Assembly: GCA_963781665.1 (NCBI GenBank)
Contig: CAWAGA010000002.1
Coordinates: 3,162,001-3,226,000 of the forward strand
DNA: 64,000 bases
Reading direction: 5' to 3'
From: JAJYIW01 sp963781665
GTDB lineage: Bacteria; Chloroflexota; Anaerolineae; Anaerolineales; Anaerolineaceae
Shown here: one piece after another, positions 8,455-17,014 of the stretch
Position numbering within the stretch: position 1 is the stretch's first letter
Layout of the letters: every line of letters begins with the position of its first letter
The notes under the pieces: generated by a model
Told to the model about the DNA's origin: nothing
Database searches by the model: none
Seen by the model: only the letters and a program-made list of their open reading frames with translations
Translations under genes and position numbers: made by a program

Positions 8455-8643
8455 ATGGACGAGAAAATCTTTACCGTACCAGAAGTCGCTCTGTATCTGA
8501 AGCTATCCAATAGTAAAGTATATGCCATGATCCAGCACAAAAAGTTGCCTTACGTCCGGATTGGCAGAAACGTGCGGGTGCGAGAGAATGACCTCAGGAA
8601 ATGGATCGAGAAGAACTCGGTTTCACTTCAGCTATATGGATAA
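8455..8643 (+). CDS. excisionase-like helix-turn-helix protein
   Basis: A 62-residue protein of the HTH_17 (MerR-like winged helix) kind: FTVPEVALYLKLSNSKVYAM, then KLPYVRIGRNVRVRENDL and a final helix ending in WIEKN. Such proteins are encoded as excisionases of integrative elements or as small DNA-binding factors. An A/G-rich ribosome-binding site (AAAGGA) lies before the ATG. No integrase is nearby, but half of a tRNA-Lys gene, a common integration target, lies about 350 bases downstream. I infer that it may be the remainder of an integrated element. Confidence 0.8.
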   Translation: MDEKIFTVPEVALYLKLSNSKVYAMIQHKKLPYVRIGRNVRVRENDLRKWIEKNSVSLQLYG

Positions 8644-8876
8644 TTAGATAATGGGCTGTTTCATTCATCCAATTCATTCCAATTAATCATCGGATCCCCT
8701 CTTGCACTCACCAAGTGGGGATCCGCGCTTAGTCCAAATGTTAGGATTACAAGCAGTTACCCTAACATGTGTCAAGTAGATGTTAGGTTATATTATTTCT
8801 TTACCAGTGGTTTCCCTCTATGCTATTGGTCTCTCGAAAAAGTTGAGGAGAAATCGATCAAGTGAACCCCATTATC

Positions 8877-8900
8877 AATTGCTACGGTAATTGCTACGGT
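8877..8900 (+). repeat. 12-base tandem duplication
   Basis: AATTGCTACGGT is present twice in direct succession, at 8877-8888 and 8889-8900. Confidence 0.9.
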
Positions 8901-8911
8901 GGCATAAACAT

Positions 8912-8971
8912 AACCACCATATATGGGTTTTACTGGTCAGAAATGAATGTAAAAACCCATATATGGCGGTT
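8912..8971. repeat. 22-base imperfect inverted repeat
   Basis: The left arm at 8912-8933 (AACCACCATATATGGGTTTT followed by AC) matches the reverse complement of 8949-8971 with one mismatch and one extra base. The loop is 15 bases. Each arm contains the palindrome CCATATATGG. It is next to the tRNA fragment and may be an element end or a paired protein-binding site. Confidence 0.8.
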
Positions 8972-8987
8972 GTTTGTTATGTCGTTG

Positions 8988-9030
8988 AATGATTAAGAGT
9001 CAGTTGCTCTACCAATTGAGCTAGTGGACC
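8988..9030 (-). tRNA. 5' half of a tRNA-Lys(CTT) gene, fragment
   Basis: Read on the minus strand from 9030: a 7-base acceptor strand, T8 A9, D-arm GCTC-AATTGGTA-GAGC, A26, and an anticodon arm with loop CTCTTAA. This gives anticodon CTT (lysine). The 3' anticodon strand has one mismatch. After it the sequence has no variable loop, T-arm or acceptor 3' strand. It is therefore a truncated, non-functional copy. Fragments that break at the anticodon arm are typical attachment-site leftovers of integrative elements. Confidence 0.75.
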
Positions 9031-9115
9031 GTTTGGCGGGTTTTATTTTAGCCGTGTATCACTGTTTAAGCAAGGTTCTAGTCTTCACAACCGCCTCGTC
9101 TTGGACGAATAAACT

Positions 9116-9121
9116 GGAAAG
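9116..9121 (+). repeat. target-site duplication GGAAAG, left of IS copy A
   Basis: GGAAAG here is repeated at 11764-11769, directly outside the other IS end. A 6-base duplication falls in the usual IS21 range and shows that copy A inserted as a single unit. Confidence 0.85.
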
Positions 9122-9223
9122 CGGTTAACGACAATTAGAATTACCCCCTGACGACAATTAGAAATACCCACCAAGAGGTGGTCGATAGCCGGAGTAAACT
9201 ACTCCAAAAACATGGAGTAGTGC

Positions 9224-10735
9224 ATGACAGCTAACGACGCCCAGGTGAGGATTATCATGAGAGAACGAAACCAAGGGCATACCCAAGAACAAGCGGCTGC
9301 GAAGGCAAACCTGAGCAGCTCAAAGACTGTCAGGAAATATGAACAGTTGGGAAAACTACCGAGTGAACTGAAACAACCACGGAGCTACCGCACTCGGACC
9401 GACCCATTTGAAGCGGAATGGAACGAACTGGAAAAGATGTTGAAGGATGCGCCTGAATTGGAAGCCAAGACGCTGTTTGAATGGTTGTGCGAACGGCAGC
9501 CGGAGAAATACCAGGAAGGGCAGTTGCGCACCTTGCAACGTCGGGTAAACGAGTGGCGGGTATTGAATGGCAGCCCCACCCTCACCCTGGATCAGGTGCA
9601 CCAGCCGGGTGAAGTACTGCAAACAGATGGGACCTGGATGAATAATCTGGGGATTAGTTTGCAGGGAGAAGCGTTTGAACACCTGGTTATCCATAGCGTA
9701 CTGCCTTATTCAAATTGGGAATGGGGACGCGTGGTGCAATCAGAATCACTGCTGGCAATCCGGTTGGGACTGCAAAGCGCCTTGGTGAAACTGGGACATG
9801 TGCCCAAGATCCACCAGACCGATAATACAACGGCCGCCACCCACAACTTGGGACCCAACCAACGTGACCGGAGCCCGGAAGAGCGTGGATTCAACGCCGA
9901 ATATTTGCAGTTGCTGACGCATTTTGGGATGGAGCCGCGCACGATCCATGTCAACAGCCCCAATGAGAACGGCGACATCGAATCATCGAACGGCGGGTTC
10001 AAACGCACTGTCGTACAGCATTTGCTGTTGCGGGGCAGCCGGGATTTTGAGAGTTTGGAAACCTACGAAGCGTTTTTGTGGGGGATCATGGAGCAACGTA
10101 ATGCCCGGCGTCGGGTAAAGCTAGCCGAAGAGCTGGCCGTGATGCAACCCCTGACGGTAGCTCCCTGGCCTGAGGTGCGGGAGTTGAATGTTCGAGTCGG
10201 CTCGAATGGCATCTTGCGGGTCGGTTCGAACGGCTACACCGTACCGAGCGGCTTGAAGAGCAAACGAGTGACCGTGAAGGTGTTCGAATGGCAGATTGAG
10301 GTGTGGTATGCCAACCAACGGGTGGAGACCTTGCCCCGCCAGACGGGAGTGCAACATTACAGCATTAACTACCACCACGTGATCGACAGCTTGCTGCGCA
10401 AGCCGGGCGGATTTCGCAATTACCGCTATCGCGACGATCTTTTCCCGCGAGCGGTCTTCCGCCAGGCCTGGGAGGCGCTCCAAGGGCGTTGTTCGGCACG
10501 CAAAGCAGATCTGACTTATCTACGCATCCTCAAACTGGCGGCAGGCGGGTTGGAGACGGATGTGGCTGCGGCGCTGGAGATGCTTTTGACATCCGGTCAG
10601 AACTGGGATGACCAAACCGTGGCCGAATTAGTTCAGCCAACCCCAGCAGCCATCCCTGACTTACCAGCCAACCCTGTCAACCTGACCCTCTATGACCAAT
10701 TCTTGAGCCCGGAGGCACGCCATGTCTCCGCTTGA
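9224..10735 (+). CDS. istA: IS21-family transposase IstA (copy A)
   Basis: A 503-residue DDE transposase. An N-terminal helix-turn-helix (HTQEQAAAKANLSSSKTV) binds the ends. The rve-type catalytic core has its acidic residues in LQTDGTWMN, IHQTDNTTAA and NENGDIESSNGG. A basic beta-rich C-terminal part (KSKRVTVKVFEWQIEVWY) follows. The protein differs from the copy B protein at eight positions I can see. The frame is intact. It overlaps istB by 14 bases, as is usual in IS21, where IstB is made by translational coupling. Confidence 0.96.
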   Translation: MTANDAQVRIIMRERNQGHTQEQAAAKANLSSSKTVRKYEQLGKLPSELKQPRSYRTRTDPFEAEWNELEKMLKDAPELEAKTLFEWLCERQPEKYQEGQLRTLQRRVNEWRVLNGSPTLTLDQVHQPGEVLQTDGTWMNNLGISLQGEAFEHLVIHSVLPYSNWEWGRVVQSESLLAIRLGLQSALVKLGHVPKIHQTDNTTAATHNLGPNQRDRSPEERGFNAEYLQLLTHFGMEPRTIHVNSPNENGDIESSNGGFKRTVVQHLLLRGSRDFESLETYEAFLWGIMEQRNARRRVKLAEELAVMQPLTVAPWPEVRELNVRVGSNGILRVGSNGYTVPSGLKSKRVTVKVFEWQIEVWYANQRVETLPRQTGVQHYSINYHHVIDSLLRKPGGFRNYRYRDDLFPRAVFRQAWEALQGRCSARKADLTYLRILKLAAGGLETDVAAALEMLLTSGQNWDDQTVAELVQPTPAAIPDLPANPVNLTLYDQFLSPEARHVSA

Positions 10736-11483
10736 GACCATTCGAGAGCACTTGCGCACCTTACACATGCCCACCGCTGTACAGGTGGTTGAAGAACTCC
10801 TGGCTAGCGCTACCAACGAAAACTGGTCGCCGGAAAAATTCTTGGGCGAACTACTCGAACAGGAGATGGAAGGTCGTCGTCAACGGCGCATCGAACGCCT
10901 ACAGGATGCAGCCCATCTGCCGGTCGAAAAGACCCTGGCGACCTTTGACCAGGGGTATCTTCCCTTGCGACTTCGCCGCCTGCTGCCCCAATTATGCACC
11001 GGCGAGTTCGTGGACCGCGCCGACAACCTGTTGGTCTTCGGTTTACCCGGCCGTGGGAAAACCCACTTTGTGGCCGCCGTTGGCCACGAACTGGTCAACA
11101 TCGGCCGCAGTGTCTTCTTCACCCCGACCTACCGCCTGGTGGATAGCCTGCTGCGCGCCAAACGCGACCTGCTCCTCGAACATGAGCTACGCCGCCTCGA
11201 CCGCTTCGAAGTGCTCATCCTGGATGATATCGGTTATGTTCAGCAATCCCCCGAAGAAATGGAAGTCCTCTTCACATTGCTGGCCGAGCGGTATGAACGC
11301 CGCAGTGTGATCATTACTTCCAACCTGGTTTTCTCCCAATGGGATCAAATCTTCAAAAACCCCATGACCACCGCTGCTGCCATCGACCGCGTCGTCCACC
11401 ACAGTATCATCGTCGAATTCGGAAAGGAGATGTCCAGCCACAGAGCCGATGAAGCTGCCAAACGTCTTCAGGAGACCCCCTGA
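10722..11483 (+). CDS. istB: IS21 helper ATPase IstB (copy A)
   Basis: A 253-residue AAA+ ATPase related to DnaC/DnaA. Walker A is GLPGRGKTH, Walker B is VLILDDIGYV, and a sensor region is VIITSNLVFSQW. IstB assists IstA in strand transfer and target choice. It is the second gene of the IS. One residue (Ile against Val next to the ITSN motif) differs from copy B. The start lies within the istA end. Confidence 0.96.
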   Translation: MSPLETIREHLRTLHMPTAVQVVEELLASATNENWSPEKFLGELLEQEMEGRRQRRIERLQDAAHLPVEKTLATFDQGYLPLRLRRLLPQLCTGEFVDRADNLLVFGLPGRGKTHFVAAVGHELVNIGRSVFFTPTYRLVDSLLRAKRDLLLEHELRRLDRFEVLILDDIGYVQQSPEEMEVLFTLLAERYERRSVIITSNLVFSQWDQIFKNPMTTAAAIDRVVHHSIIVEFGKEMSSHRADEAAKRLQETP

Positions 11484-11531
11484 AATGTCCCCTGCTAACT
11501 GGTCACAGGACTCACCAGCAAAAGCAGGCCG

Positions 11532-11677
11532 CCTGCTGTCCGCCTCCACCGTCCCGCTTTGCGCAGTATGCCGCTCCGACTGCGCTCCGTCAAGGGGAAA
11601 AACCCAAACTGCCCCCCTTGACGGTGCTCGTCTCCGCGGCCTTTTCTGCGCAGCGGGACGGCTCCGGCGGAAGCAGG
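11532..11677. repeat. long interrupted inverted repeat inside IS copy A
   Basis: Between istB and the right end, the stretch from CCTGCTGTCCGCC to GGCGGAAGCAGG folds back on itself. Further matching arms are CCGTCCCGCTTTGCGCAG with CTGCGCAGCGGGACGG, and CCGTCAAGGGG with CCCCTTGACGG. The other IS copy has the same structure at 39915-40059 with several base changes. It could be a terminator, or a structured segment acquired by an ancestor of both copies. Confidence 0.75.
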
Positions 11678-11763
11678 CTATCGAAAAAGGCATACGTTTA
11701 TATGCCTTCTGTTATGGGCATTTCTAATTGTCGCTGATGGGAATATCTAATTGTCGTTGACAG

Positions 11764-12071
11764 GGAAAGCTTAGGAATTTGTGATTGAGCTGCTTATACG
11801 ACCTTTTTTCTATGGTTAGTTATGAGATGTGTACCGGATTGGTAGCAGCGAAACCAGTAATCTGTCAACGAGGAATGATTGCGAACCGTATGGTGGTTAC
11901 CGCAATCTCCTTTGGGGTTGATGAATCTCTTCCATGGATTCTTTCCTGCAGGTTTGAGTAAAACAACAATCGTTATTTCAAGGCCACAAAGAAAAGAGTT
12001 TATCTAGATTCCATCTGACAATCTTCTTTTTTCACCCCTCGCCGCCTTTGGGATGTGCTATTTTTTTTAAT
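11764..12071. other. flank between the two insertion sequences, no gene
   Basis: It starts with the GGAAAG duplication (11764-11769). A hairpin with arms GATTGCG (11877-11883) and CGCAATC (11901-11907) is present. No coding frame was recognised in these 308 bases. Confidence 0.5.
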
Positions 12072-13109
12072 CGTAACTAATTTGACAATGTCACATTACA
12101 ATATCCGGCTTATTTTTGACCCTTTTCAGGCGAGATTTGCGGGAGCGAGTTCTGTTGACCAGATGGGTCGTAACAAGTTGGGCAGCCTCTTGAGGAGGTA
12201 GTTGAGGCAAAGGCATGGCGGCTCGAAGTAATTCTTGCACATTACAAACCGATAATTGAGGAAGGACTTCAACTTCATATTTGGCAAGCAAGGGCGAGTC
12301 TTGAGCAAAACGTTCCATCCAATCCAGGCGAGTTTCTGCAATAAACCATGCGGTTCAAATGGTCATAGCCAATTGGTGTTGCCAGGCGAGAAATTTGCGG
12401 GTTTGGACCTCGTCCCAGTTCCTTTACCTGATATGCCTGTGTCTTTTGGATCCTTTGCCAGCCCAATTCGGGCTTTTCTGGAAAGTGCGCTCGTCTGGAA
12501 TTCCAATCCCCTTTCGCTTTTCAGCATACCCATCTTCGAACCAATGGATCAGGATGTACAATTCGTCATCGATCCAGGTATTGACAGCAGGCTTTACCAA
12601 TGACAAAAATATGCCCACCTGACTCATTTCGATCTTCCCAAGCCGTCCGTTATGTTGCCGCCCTGCCCCTGCACTTTCATCCAAAACCAGGATGGCCTGC
12701 AGAAATGCAGGGTGAACTCTTATCTCATCCTGAATTGCTTCGATCAGAGACCTCCCTAACCAAGGTGAGTTACTGATGAAATGGTGAATGTGCTGCCCGG
12801 TCACTTTTAGTTTACGTCCTACATTTGCCAGGTTACGGTCGGTTTCCATGCGCAGTAGGCCAATTATGTATTTGTAGCCATATTCACTGGTTTCTCTGGT
12901 CTGGGTCTGCAGTTGTCCTCTAAACCGACCATAATAATTGGACAATCGCTCGGCAAGCTTTGGTACTTCCTCAATGGGTATACCCCATTGGCCAATCTAT
13001 CTTTGGGTTCGCTTCTTGACCATCCGGCTATGTTATCCCACAGAATTGCTAATTTGTTAATGCGCAGACCAGGCTAAAATTCTAATGTGACATTGTCAAA
13101 GTAGTTACG
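12072..13109 (-). mobile_element. IS701-type insertion sequence relic, internally deleted
   Basis: 27-base terminal inverted repeats (12072-12098 and 13083-13109) differ at one position. Both contain TTTGACAATGTCACATTA towards the inside. They enclose a transposase remnant on the minus strand. The element is about 1.04 kb, shorter than the roughly 1.4-1.5 kb usual for IS701 members. The central catalytic region is missing. No matching target duplication could be found outside the repeats. Confidence 0.8.
12091..12993 (-). pseudogene. IS701-family transposase remnant
   Basis: The N-terminal part is readable from about 12993 to 12424 and shows the IS701 pattern: YIIGLLRMETDRNLANVGRK, FISNSPWLGRSLIEAIQDE, ILVLDESAGAGRQHNGRLGK (first catalytic Asp with the typical following residues) and the motif GIGIPDERTF. 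The protein then ends. Pieces of the C-terminus appear in other frames down to 12091 (LPQLSVCNVQELLRAAMP and following). The stretch with the other catalytic residues is absent, so the protein cannot be active. Its start codon may be a TTG near 12993. Confidence 0.8.
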
Positions 13110-13186
13110 AGTAACAAAAGAGAAAAATACACTTAATACCACACAGCTCGGGGATTTCTCGATCCGATATATGACAAATGACATTA

Positions 13187-13240
13187 TTGATTAGTGAACT
13201 ATATCGTGTAATAATATCTATGGATGTGGCAACGTTGCCA
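13187..13240 (+). promoter_or_regulatory. promoter with LacI-family operator O1
   Basis: TTGATT at 13187-13192 and TAATAA at 13209-13214 are 16 bases apart and resemble a sigma-70 promoter. Downstream, where transcription would start, is the perfect 14-base palindrome TGGCAACGTTGCCA (13227-13240). It is flanked by outer arms TATGGAT and ATCCATA. A central CG in a palindrome is typical of LacI-family operators, and a LacI regulator is encoded at 23240. Binding by that protein is an inference. Confidence 0.7.
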
Positions 13241-13592
13241 ATCCATAATTAAAGCCCAAAAGATTGTTTTTTATAATTTAATAAAGAACTCACCAGAGCA
13301 TATATATCGGTCAGTACCTTAGCGGTAGAGCGTTCCAAGTTGTTTGCGGTCTTCGATCATTACAAAGACTCGCGAAATAGGAAGTCTGTCCTTATGAATT
13401 CTCGCAAGCAGCAACAGCGTTAATATGACTTTCCTTTTCATTATGGCTGGATCAGGTTACCAATTTTGTATTTCGCCATCGATCTTTGTTTGGATGGTGC
13501 GAGCTAAAGGAAGGTAGGCAATTCGCTGGGTTATCACCAAATACCTTCAATTCCATCGAAGGGATTCTCGTAGTTTTTTTTAAGTCTGGATC

Positions 13593-13606
13593 TGGCAACG
13601 TTGCCA
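13593..13606 (+). promoter_or_regulatory. LacI-family operator O2
   Basis: The same 14-base palindrome TGGCAACGTTGCCA occurs again, 366 bases after O1 and 136 bases before the binding-protein start. Two identical sites at this distance could allow repression by DNA looping or block two promoters. Confidence 0.75.
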
Positions 13607-13741
13607 CATTTACTTCTTCGCAAATTTAATTCGAAATAATGGATCGGAATTGGCAAATCAGTTCAAGGAGGAAAATGAAGAATCGTCAAAATGCTTAAAT
13701 CTGTTTGTAGTCCTATTAACCCACAAGAAATGGAGAATAAG

Positions 13742-14797
13742 ATGAAAACCAAAAAACTACTGATTTACACTTTGGGGGTCCTGGTTATCTTTGCAATGCT
13801 GGCCTCCTGTGCGCCTGCCGCTACTACAGCACCTACCGCAGCCGTCCCAGCTACTTCGTCATCACCAACAGCCTCTAGCCAGCCTATTAAGATCGGCGTG
13901 TCAATCATGGAATTGACAGCGTATACCTGGTATTTGGGGGTTGAGGAAGGCTGCAATAATTATGTGAAAGACCACCCCGAAGCAAATTTTCAGTTTCAAT
14001 TTGAGGACTCACACTCGGACGTCCAGACGATGTTGAATAACATCGATAATTTGGTAACTGCCGGTTCGAAAGGCATCATCCTGTTCCCGGCCGATGCGAG
14101 TTCCGCCATTCCCACGATGAAGAATTACGTCAGTCAAGGCATCCCATTCGTTGTCGGTGATTATAAGCAACAGCCGCAAAATGAATCCGATGCGGTTTGG
14201 TCGACGTTCGTTGGTCATGATATGAAAGCGTTAGGCGTCACCGCTGGAGATATCGCAGTCAGTTACTTGAAGACACTGGGCAAAGATAATCCGGTCGCTC
14301 TTTTTGTTTCCCGCCCAACATCCGGGCAGGTATCTCAAGACAGAGTAGATGGGTTTTCTGAGACCATCAAAGCTGCATTTCCGAATGCCAAGATTATTGT
14401 CGAGGGAGATACCGGTGCAGGAAGTGCTGATTCCTCTCAAACTTTGGTTGAAAACGTCCTCCAAAGGGAGCCGGTCATCGACGTTGTTTCCGGTCATAAC
14501 GATGCTGAAGTCCTCGGAGCATACAATGCGGCTACTGCAGCTAACCGCAAAGAAATAAAATTCATTGGCATCGCAGGTGCAAAGGAAGTATTGACCTACA
14601 TCGATGAAGGCAACCCCGCTTGGATTGGCGAGGTTTTGCAGGATCCAGTGGTCTTAGGTTATCAGGCTACCGATGCAATGTATAAGGCGCTGGTTTTGAA
14701 ACAACAACTCCCACCGATTTACGACCTGCCTAAACCTGAGGCAATTACTCCCGACAATATCAAGAATTATGATTGGAAGACCTGGCCCTGGCTCTAA
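13742..14797 (+). CDS. sugar ABC transporter substrate-binding lipoprotein (Peripla_BP_4 type)
   Basis: 351 residues from the ATG at 13742. I preferred this start to the upstream one at 13691 because GGAG lies six bases before it and a signal peptide follows at once (MKTKKLLIYTLGVLVIFAML). The lipobox LASC anchors the protein to the membrane. After a Thr/Ala/Pro/Ser linker, the mature domain starts IKIGVSIMEL, as in type-I periplasmic binding proteins for ribose, xylose, rhamnose or autoinducer-2. It is the first gene of the operon and works with the ATPase at 17015 and the permease at 18566. The precise sugar cannot be told. Confidence 0.93.
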   Translation: MKTKKLLIYTLGVLVIFAMLASCAPAATTAPTAAVPATSSSPTASSQPIKIGVSIMELTAYTWYLGVEEGCNNYVKDHPEANFQFQFEDSHSDVQTMLNNIDNLVTAGSKGIILFPADASSAIPTMKNYVSQGIPFVVGDYKQQPQNESDAVWSTFVGHDMKALGVTAGDIAVSYLKTLGKDNPVALFVSRPTSGQVSQDRVDGFSETIKAAFPNAKIIVEGDTGAGSADSSQTLVENVLQREPVIDVVSGHNDAEVLGAYNAATAANRKEIKFIGIAGAKEVLTYIDEGNPAWIGEVLQDPVVLGYQATDAMYKALVLKQQLPPIYDLPKPEAITPDNIKNYDWKTWPWL

Positions 14798-14837
14798 CAT
14801 CCATTTGTAATGTTCTAGAAAGTTTTTGAGGCAAAAT

Positions 14838-14864
14838 GGGCGAAGAGACACGCTCTCTTCGCCC
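14838..14864 (+). promoter_or_regulatory. intercistronic hairpin after the binding-protein gene
   Basis: GGGCGAAGAGA (14838-14848) and TCTCTTCGCCC (14854-14864) form a perfect 11-base stem with a five-base loop. No T-run follows, so it is more likely an mRNA-stabilising or attenuating structure than a full terminator. It would favour a high level of the binding protein over the downstream genes. Confidence 0.7.
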
Positions 14865-14899
14865 GGATTTCCAAATGATGGTTGCCAAGAGGATTGAAA

Positions 14900-17006
14900 A
14901 TGATCCATTTATTGCCGGAACCAAAAGTAATCCATGACCATAATGGTTTTTCAAAAGCTTTTAGCGGGATCAGTTTTACTTCCGCAATAGATTCTATCGA
15001 AACTGACTTGTGGCTAGATATTATTAAAACGCGTTTTTGGAATTATCCAGAGATCGAAATCTTCACTGGTAATCGCGATCAGGAGAAAGTCATCCAATTG
15101 AACGTCATCGACAGCCTGGATGGGATTGATAACGAAAACGAAACTCTTTTTAAAACCCAAGGTTATGCCTTTTCGATTGATGACAACGGTATCACGCTTC
15201 GATTTGAAAAAAAAGCTGGTTTTATCAATGGGATAACCAGTATAAAACAACTTATTCATAAGGATGGCGATCTTTTCCAATTGCCTTACTGCGAGATAAC
15301 CGATTGGCCATCTTTACCTGTGCGAGGTGTTGCACCTACTTTTTCGTGGTATGCGGGCTATGGCCGCATTGGTTTTGACAGCCAATTGTGGGGTTACGAC
15401 GGATGGGTCGAATTTCTTAATATTTGTCTCGACAATAAGATCAACCAGTTCAACATGGTGATGTATGGCTATTGGCCTTTCGAATTGAAAAAATACCCAG
15501 AGACAGTGTTTTCAAATATTCCAATAAAAATTTGGAATGCGGAAAACCGCAAATGGCAGACGATACGCTATACTCATCCCAATCTGGAAGACCCGTTTTT
15601 AGGAAAATTTCTCCAACTAGCCCATAAACTCGACGTGAAGATTTTTGCTTACGTGGGTTTGAACTCCTACAATGGGGCATACAGCATTGCCCATCCTGAG
15701 GCGCGGACAAAGCCGCCGAAATCGAGCAAGTTTTTGAACGATTTTGATTCACTTTGTCTGAGCTACCCCGGCACCGTTCAATATATACTCGACAGCATGG
15801 TGCACATCGCTGAGTTGGGATTTGATGGGTATACCCTGGAGGAGAGCGAGGAAGGTTTTTGGTACTGCGAGTGTAACGAGTGTAAACAGCGTTGGCATGC
15901 CACGACCAAAACGCCCGGTGATGCCAAGCATAAGGCCAACATGTGGTTTCTCAATCAGATTTACGAGACAGTCCGAAAGGTGAATCCAGAGATTGTTCTT
16001 GGCATCCGGGCCTTTCGCCAGCCGCCACTCGAAAAAAGCCCCATCTTTTTACAAGAATGTATCGATGCCATGCCTGATGATATTAATTTGTTCTGGGCTC
16101 CTGGATTATATGTCCCTGAGACAGAGTTCCCGAAGTGGTGCAACGCGTTCGGAAAACAGCGGATCTGGGCGCGGGACACAGAGTCCAACGCCATTACCTC
16201 AACGATGGGGAGGCTATATCGCACATTCGAGTTCGAACTTAATACGCTACTCTGACGAGGCAAACGTTCAAGTCATCGAACGCGACATCGAGCAGCATAT
16301 TGGAAGTGTCAAGCTGGGCGTCCATGGCATTAACGGCTTTATGTTTGAATGGTATGGTCTGTTCATGCACTTGTTTGCCCATGGGAACTATGGTTGGGGC
16401 TCGACAATGGATATGCAGGAGTTTTTCAAGAAAGCTTGTGAATTGAATTTTGGAGCGGAGCTAGGTGAAAAAATCCTTTACGTTATGCAAAACATCGTTA
16501 CCATCCACGAGAGTCAGATATCGCTCTATACCACGCCATTTCCATTCCAGAAGAATAAGATAACCCATACCGATATACCGGCGATCGAGGCGGCCAAAGC
16601 GAACCACCCACACATCATGGAATTGATTGATGATATTCGTAAACAAGCTCGTTGCGACACAAAACTGCGTCCATGGTTACCCCACTTCGATAAATGGGAC
16701 AACGCCGAGCGACGCAATGCCGTCATCTATGATATGGTACTGGCGGCATTGCGATACGAAGACGAAAAAGACCCTGCTAAGAAGGATACAATCTTGGACG
16801 AAATCTTGTGGTTGAATGAGCTCGACTTTGATATCGTCAAGGAAATGTTCTTTGATATCAATCCTGTTTCGCAGACCGGGGTGAAGAGTTGCATGTACCC
16901 TTACCATGAAATGAAACGGCTCATTCATAACATCCGCCATCCTGAAGCTCCCGATAACGACATTATCTGCTCGGGTATCGAAGCTCTGGGTTGGTTGTGG
17001 TTGTAG
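14900..17006 (+). pseudogene. GH20/GH67-like glycoside hydrolase with one frameshift
   Basis: Two frames make one protein of about 701 residues. The first runs from the ATG at 14900 (AGAGGA upstream) to 16240, and the second continues to 17006. Removing one A near 16240 joins FEFEL to IRYSDEANVQ. The N-terminal part ending GFINGITSIKQLI resembles the small domain found before GH20 and GH67 catalytic barrels. The barrel contains PVRGVAPTFSW, LGFDGYTLEESEEGFWY and a Cys pair (CECNECKQRW), and a helical C-terminus follows. Alpha-glucuronidase or hexosaminidase activity is possible, but I cannot choose. It lies between the binding protein and the ATPase of a sugar transporter. The indel may be real or a sequence error. 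Confidence 0.7.
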
Positions 17007-17014
17007 GAGTGAGG

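Larger units (their letters stand above)
8644..8987. other. non-coding stretch rich in inverted and tandem repeats
   Basis: It contains a perfect 9-base inverted repeat (CGGATCCCC at 8691-8699, GGGGATCCG at 8717-8725). It also has ATGTTAGG at 8738-8745 facing CCTAACAT at 8761-8768, with a further ATGTTAGG at 8780-8787, plus the two repeats listed separately. These could be operator sites for the small DNA-binding protein just upstream or ends of lost mobile elements. No gene is visible. Confidence 0.6.
9122..11763 (+). mobile_element. IS21-family insertion sequence, copy A
   Basis: A 2642-base element with istA and istB in one direction. The ends were fixed by comparison with copy B (39829-42469). 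The left end begins CGGTTAACGACAATTAGA, and the right end read inward begins CTGTCAACGACAATTAGA. Each end carries the core CGACAATTAGA twice (9129-9139, 9152-9162; and inverted at 11723-11733, 11746-11756). Doubled end sites of this kind are known as transposase-binding sites in IS21 elements. The flanks are duplicated as GGAAAG. It appears complete and is probably able to transpose. Confidence 0.93.
13110..13741 (+). other. regulatory region of the LacI-type sugar locus
   Basis: 632 bases without a gene between the IS701 relic and the binding-protein gene. It contains the promoter-like sequence and the two operator palindromes listed separately. A tRNA-like string near 13311 (GGTAGAGC) does not fold as a tRNA. 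Confidence 0.6.

Noticed and set aside
8691..8725. intrinsic terminator after the excisionase-like gene
   Set aside because: A 9-base stem is present but the 17-base loop and lack of a T-run make it unconvincing.
13311..13345. tRNA-like string with GGTAGAGC
   Set aside because: The neighbouring bases do not form a D-stem or anticodon arm, and no T-arm follows.
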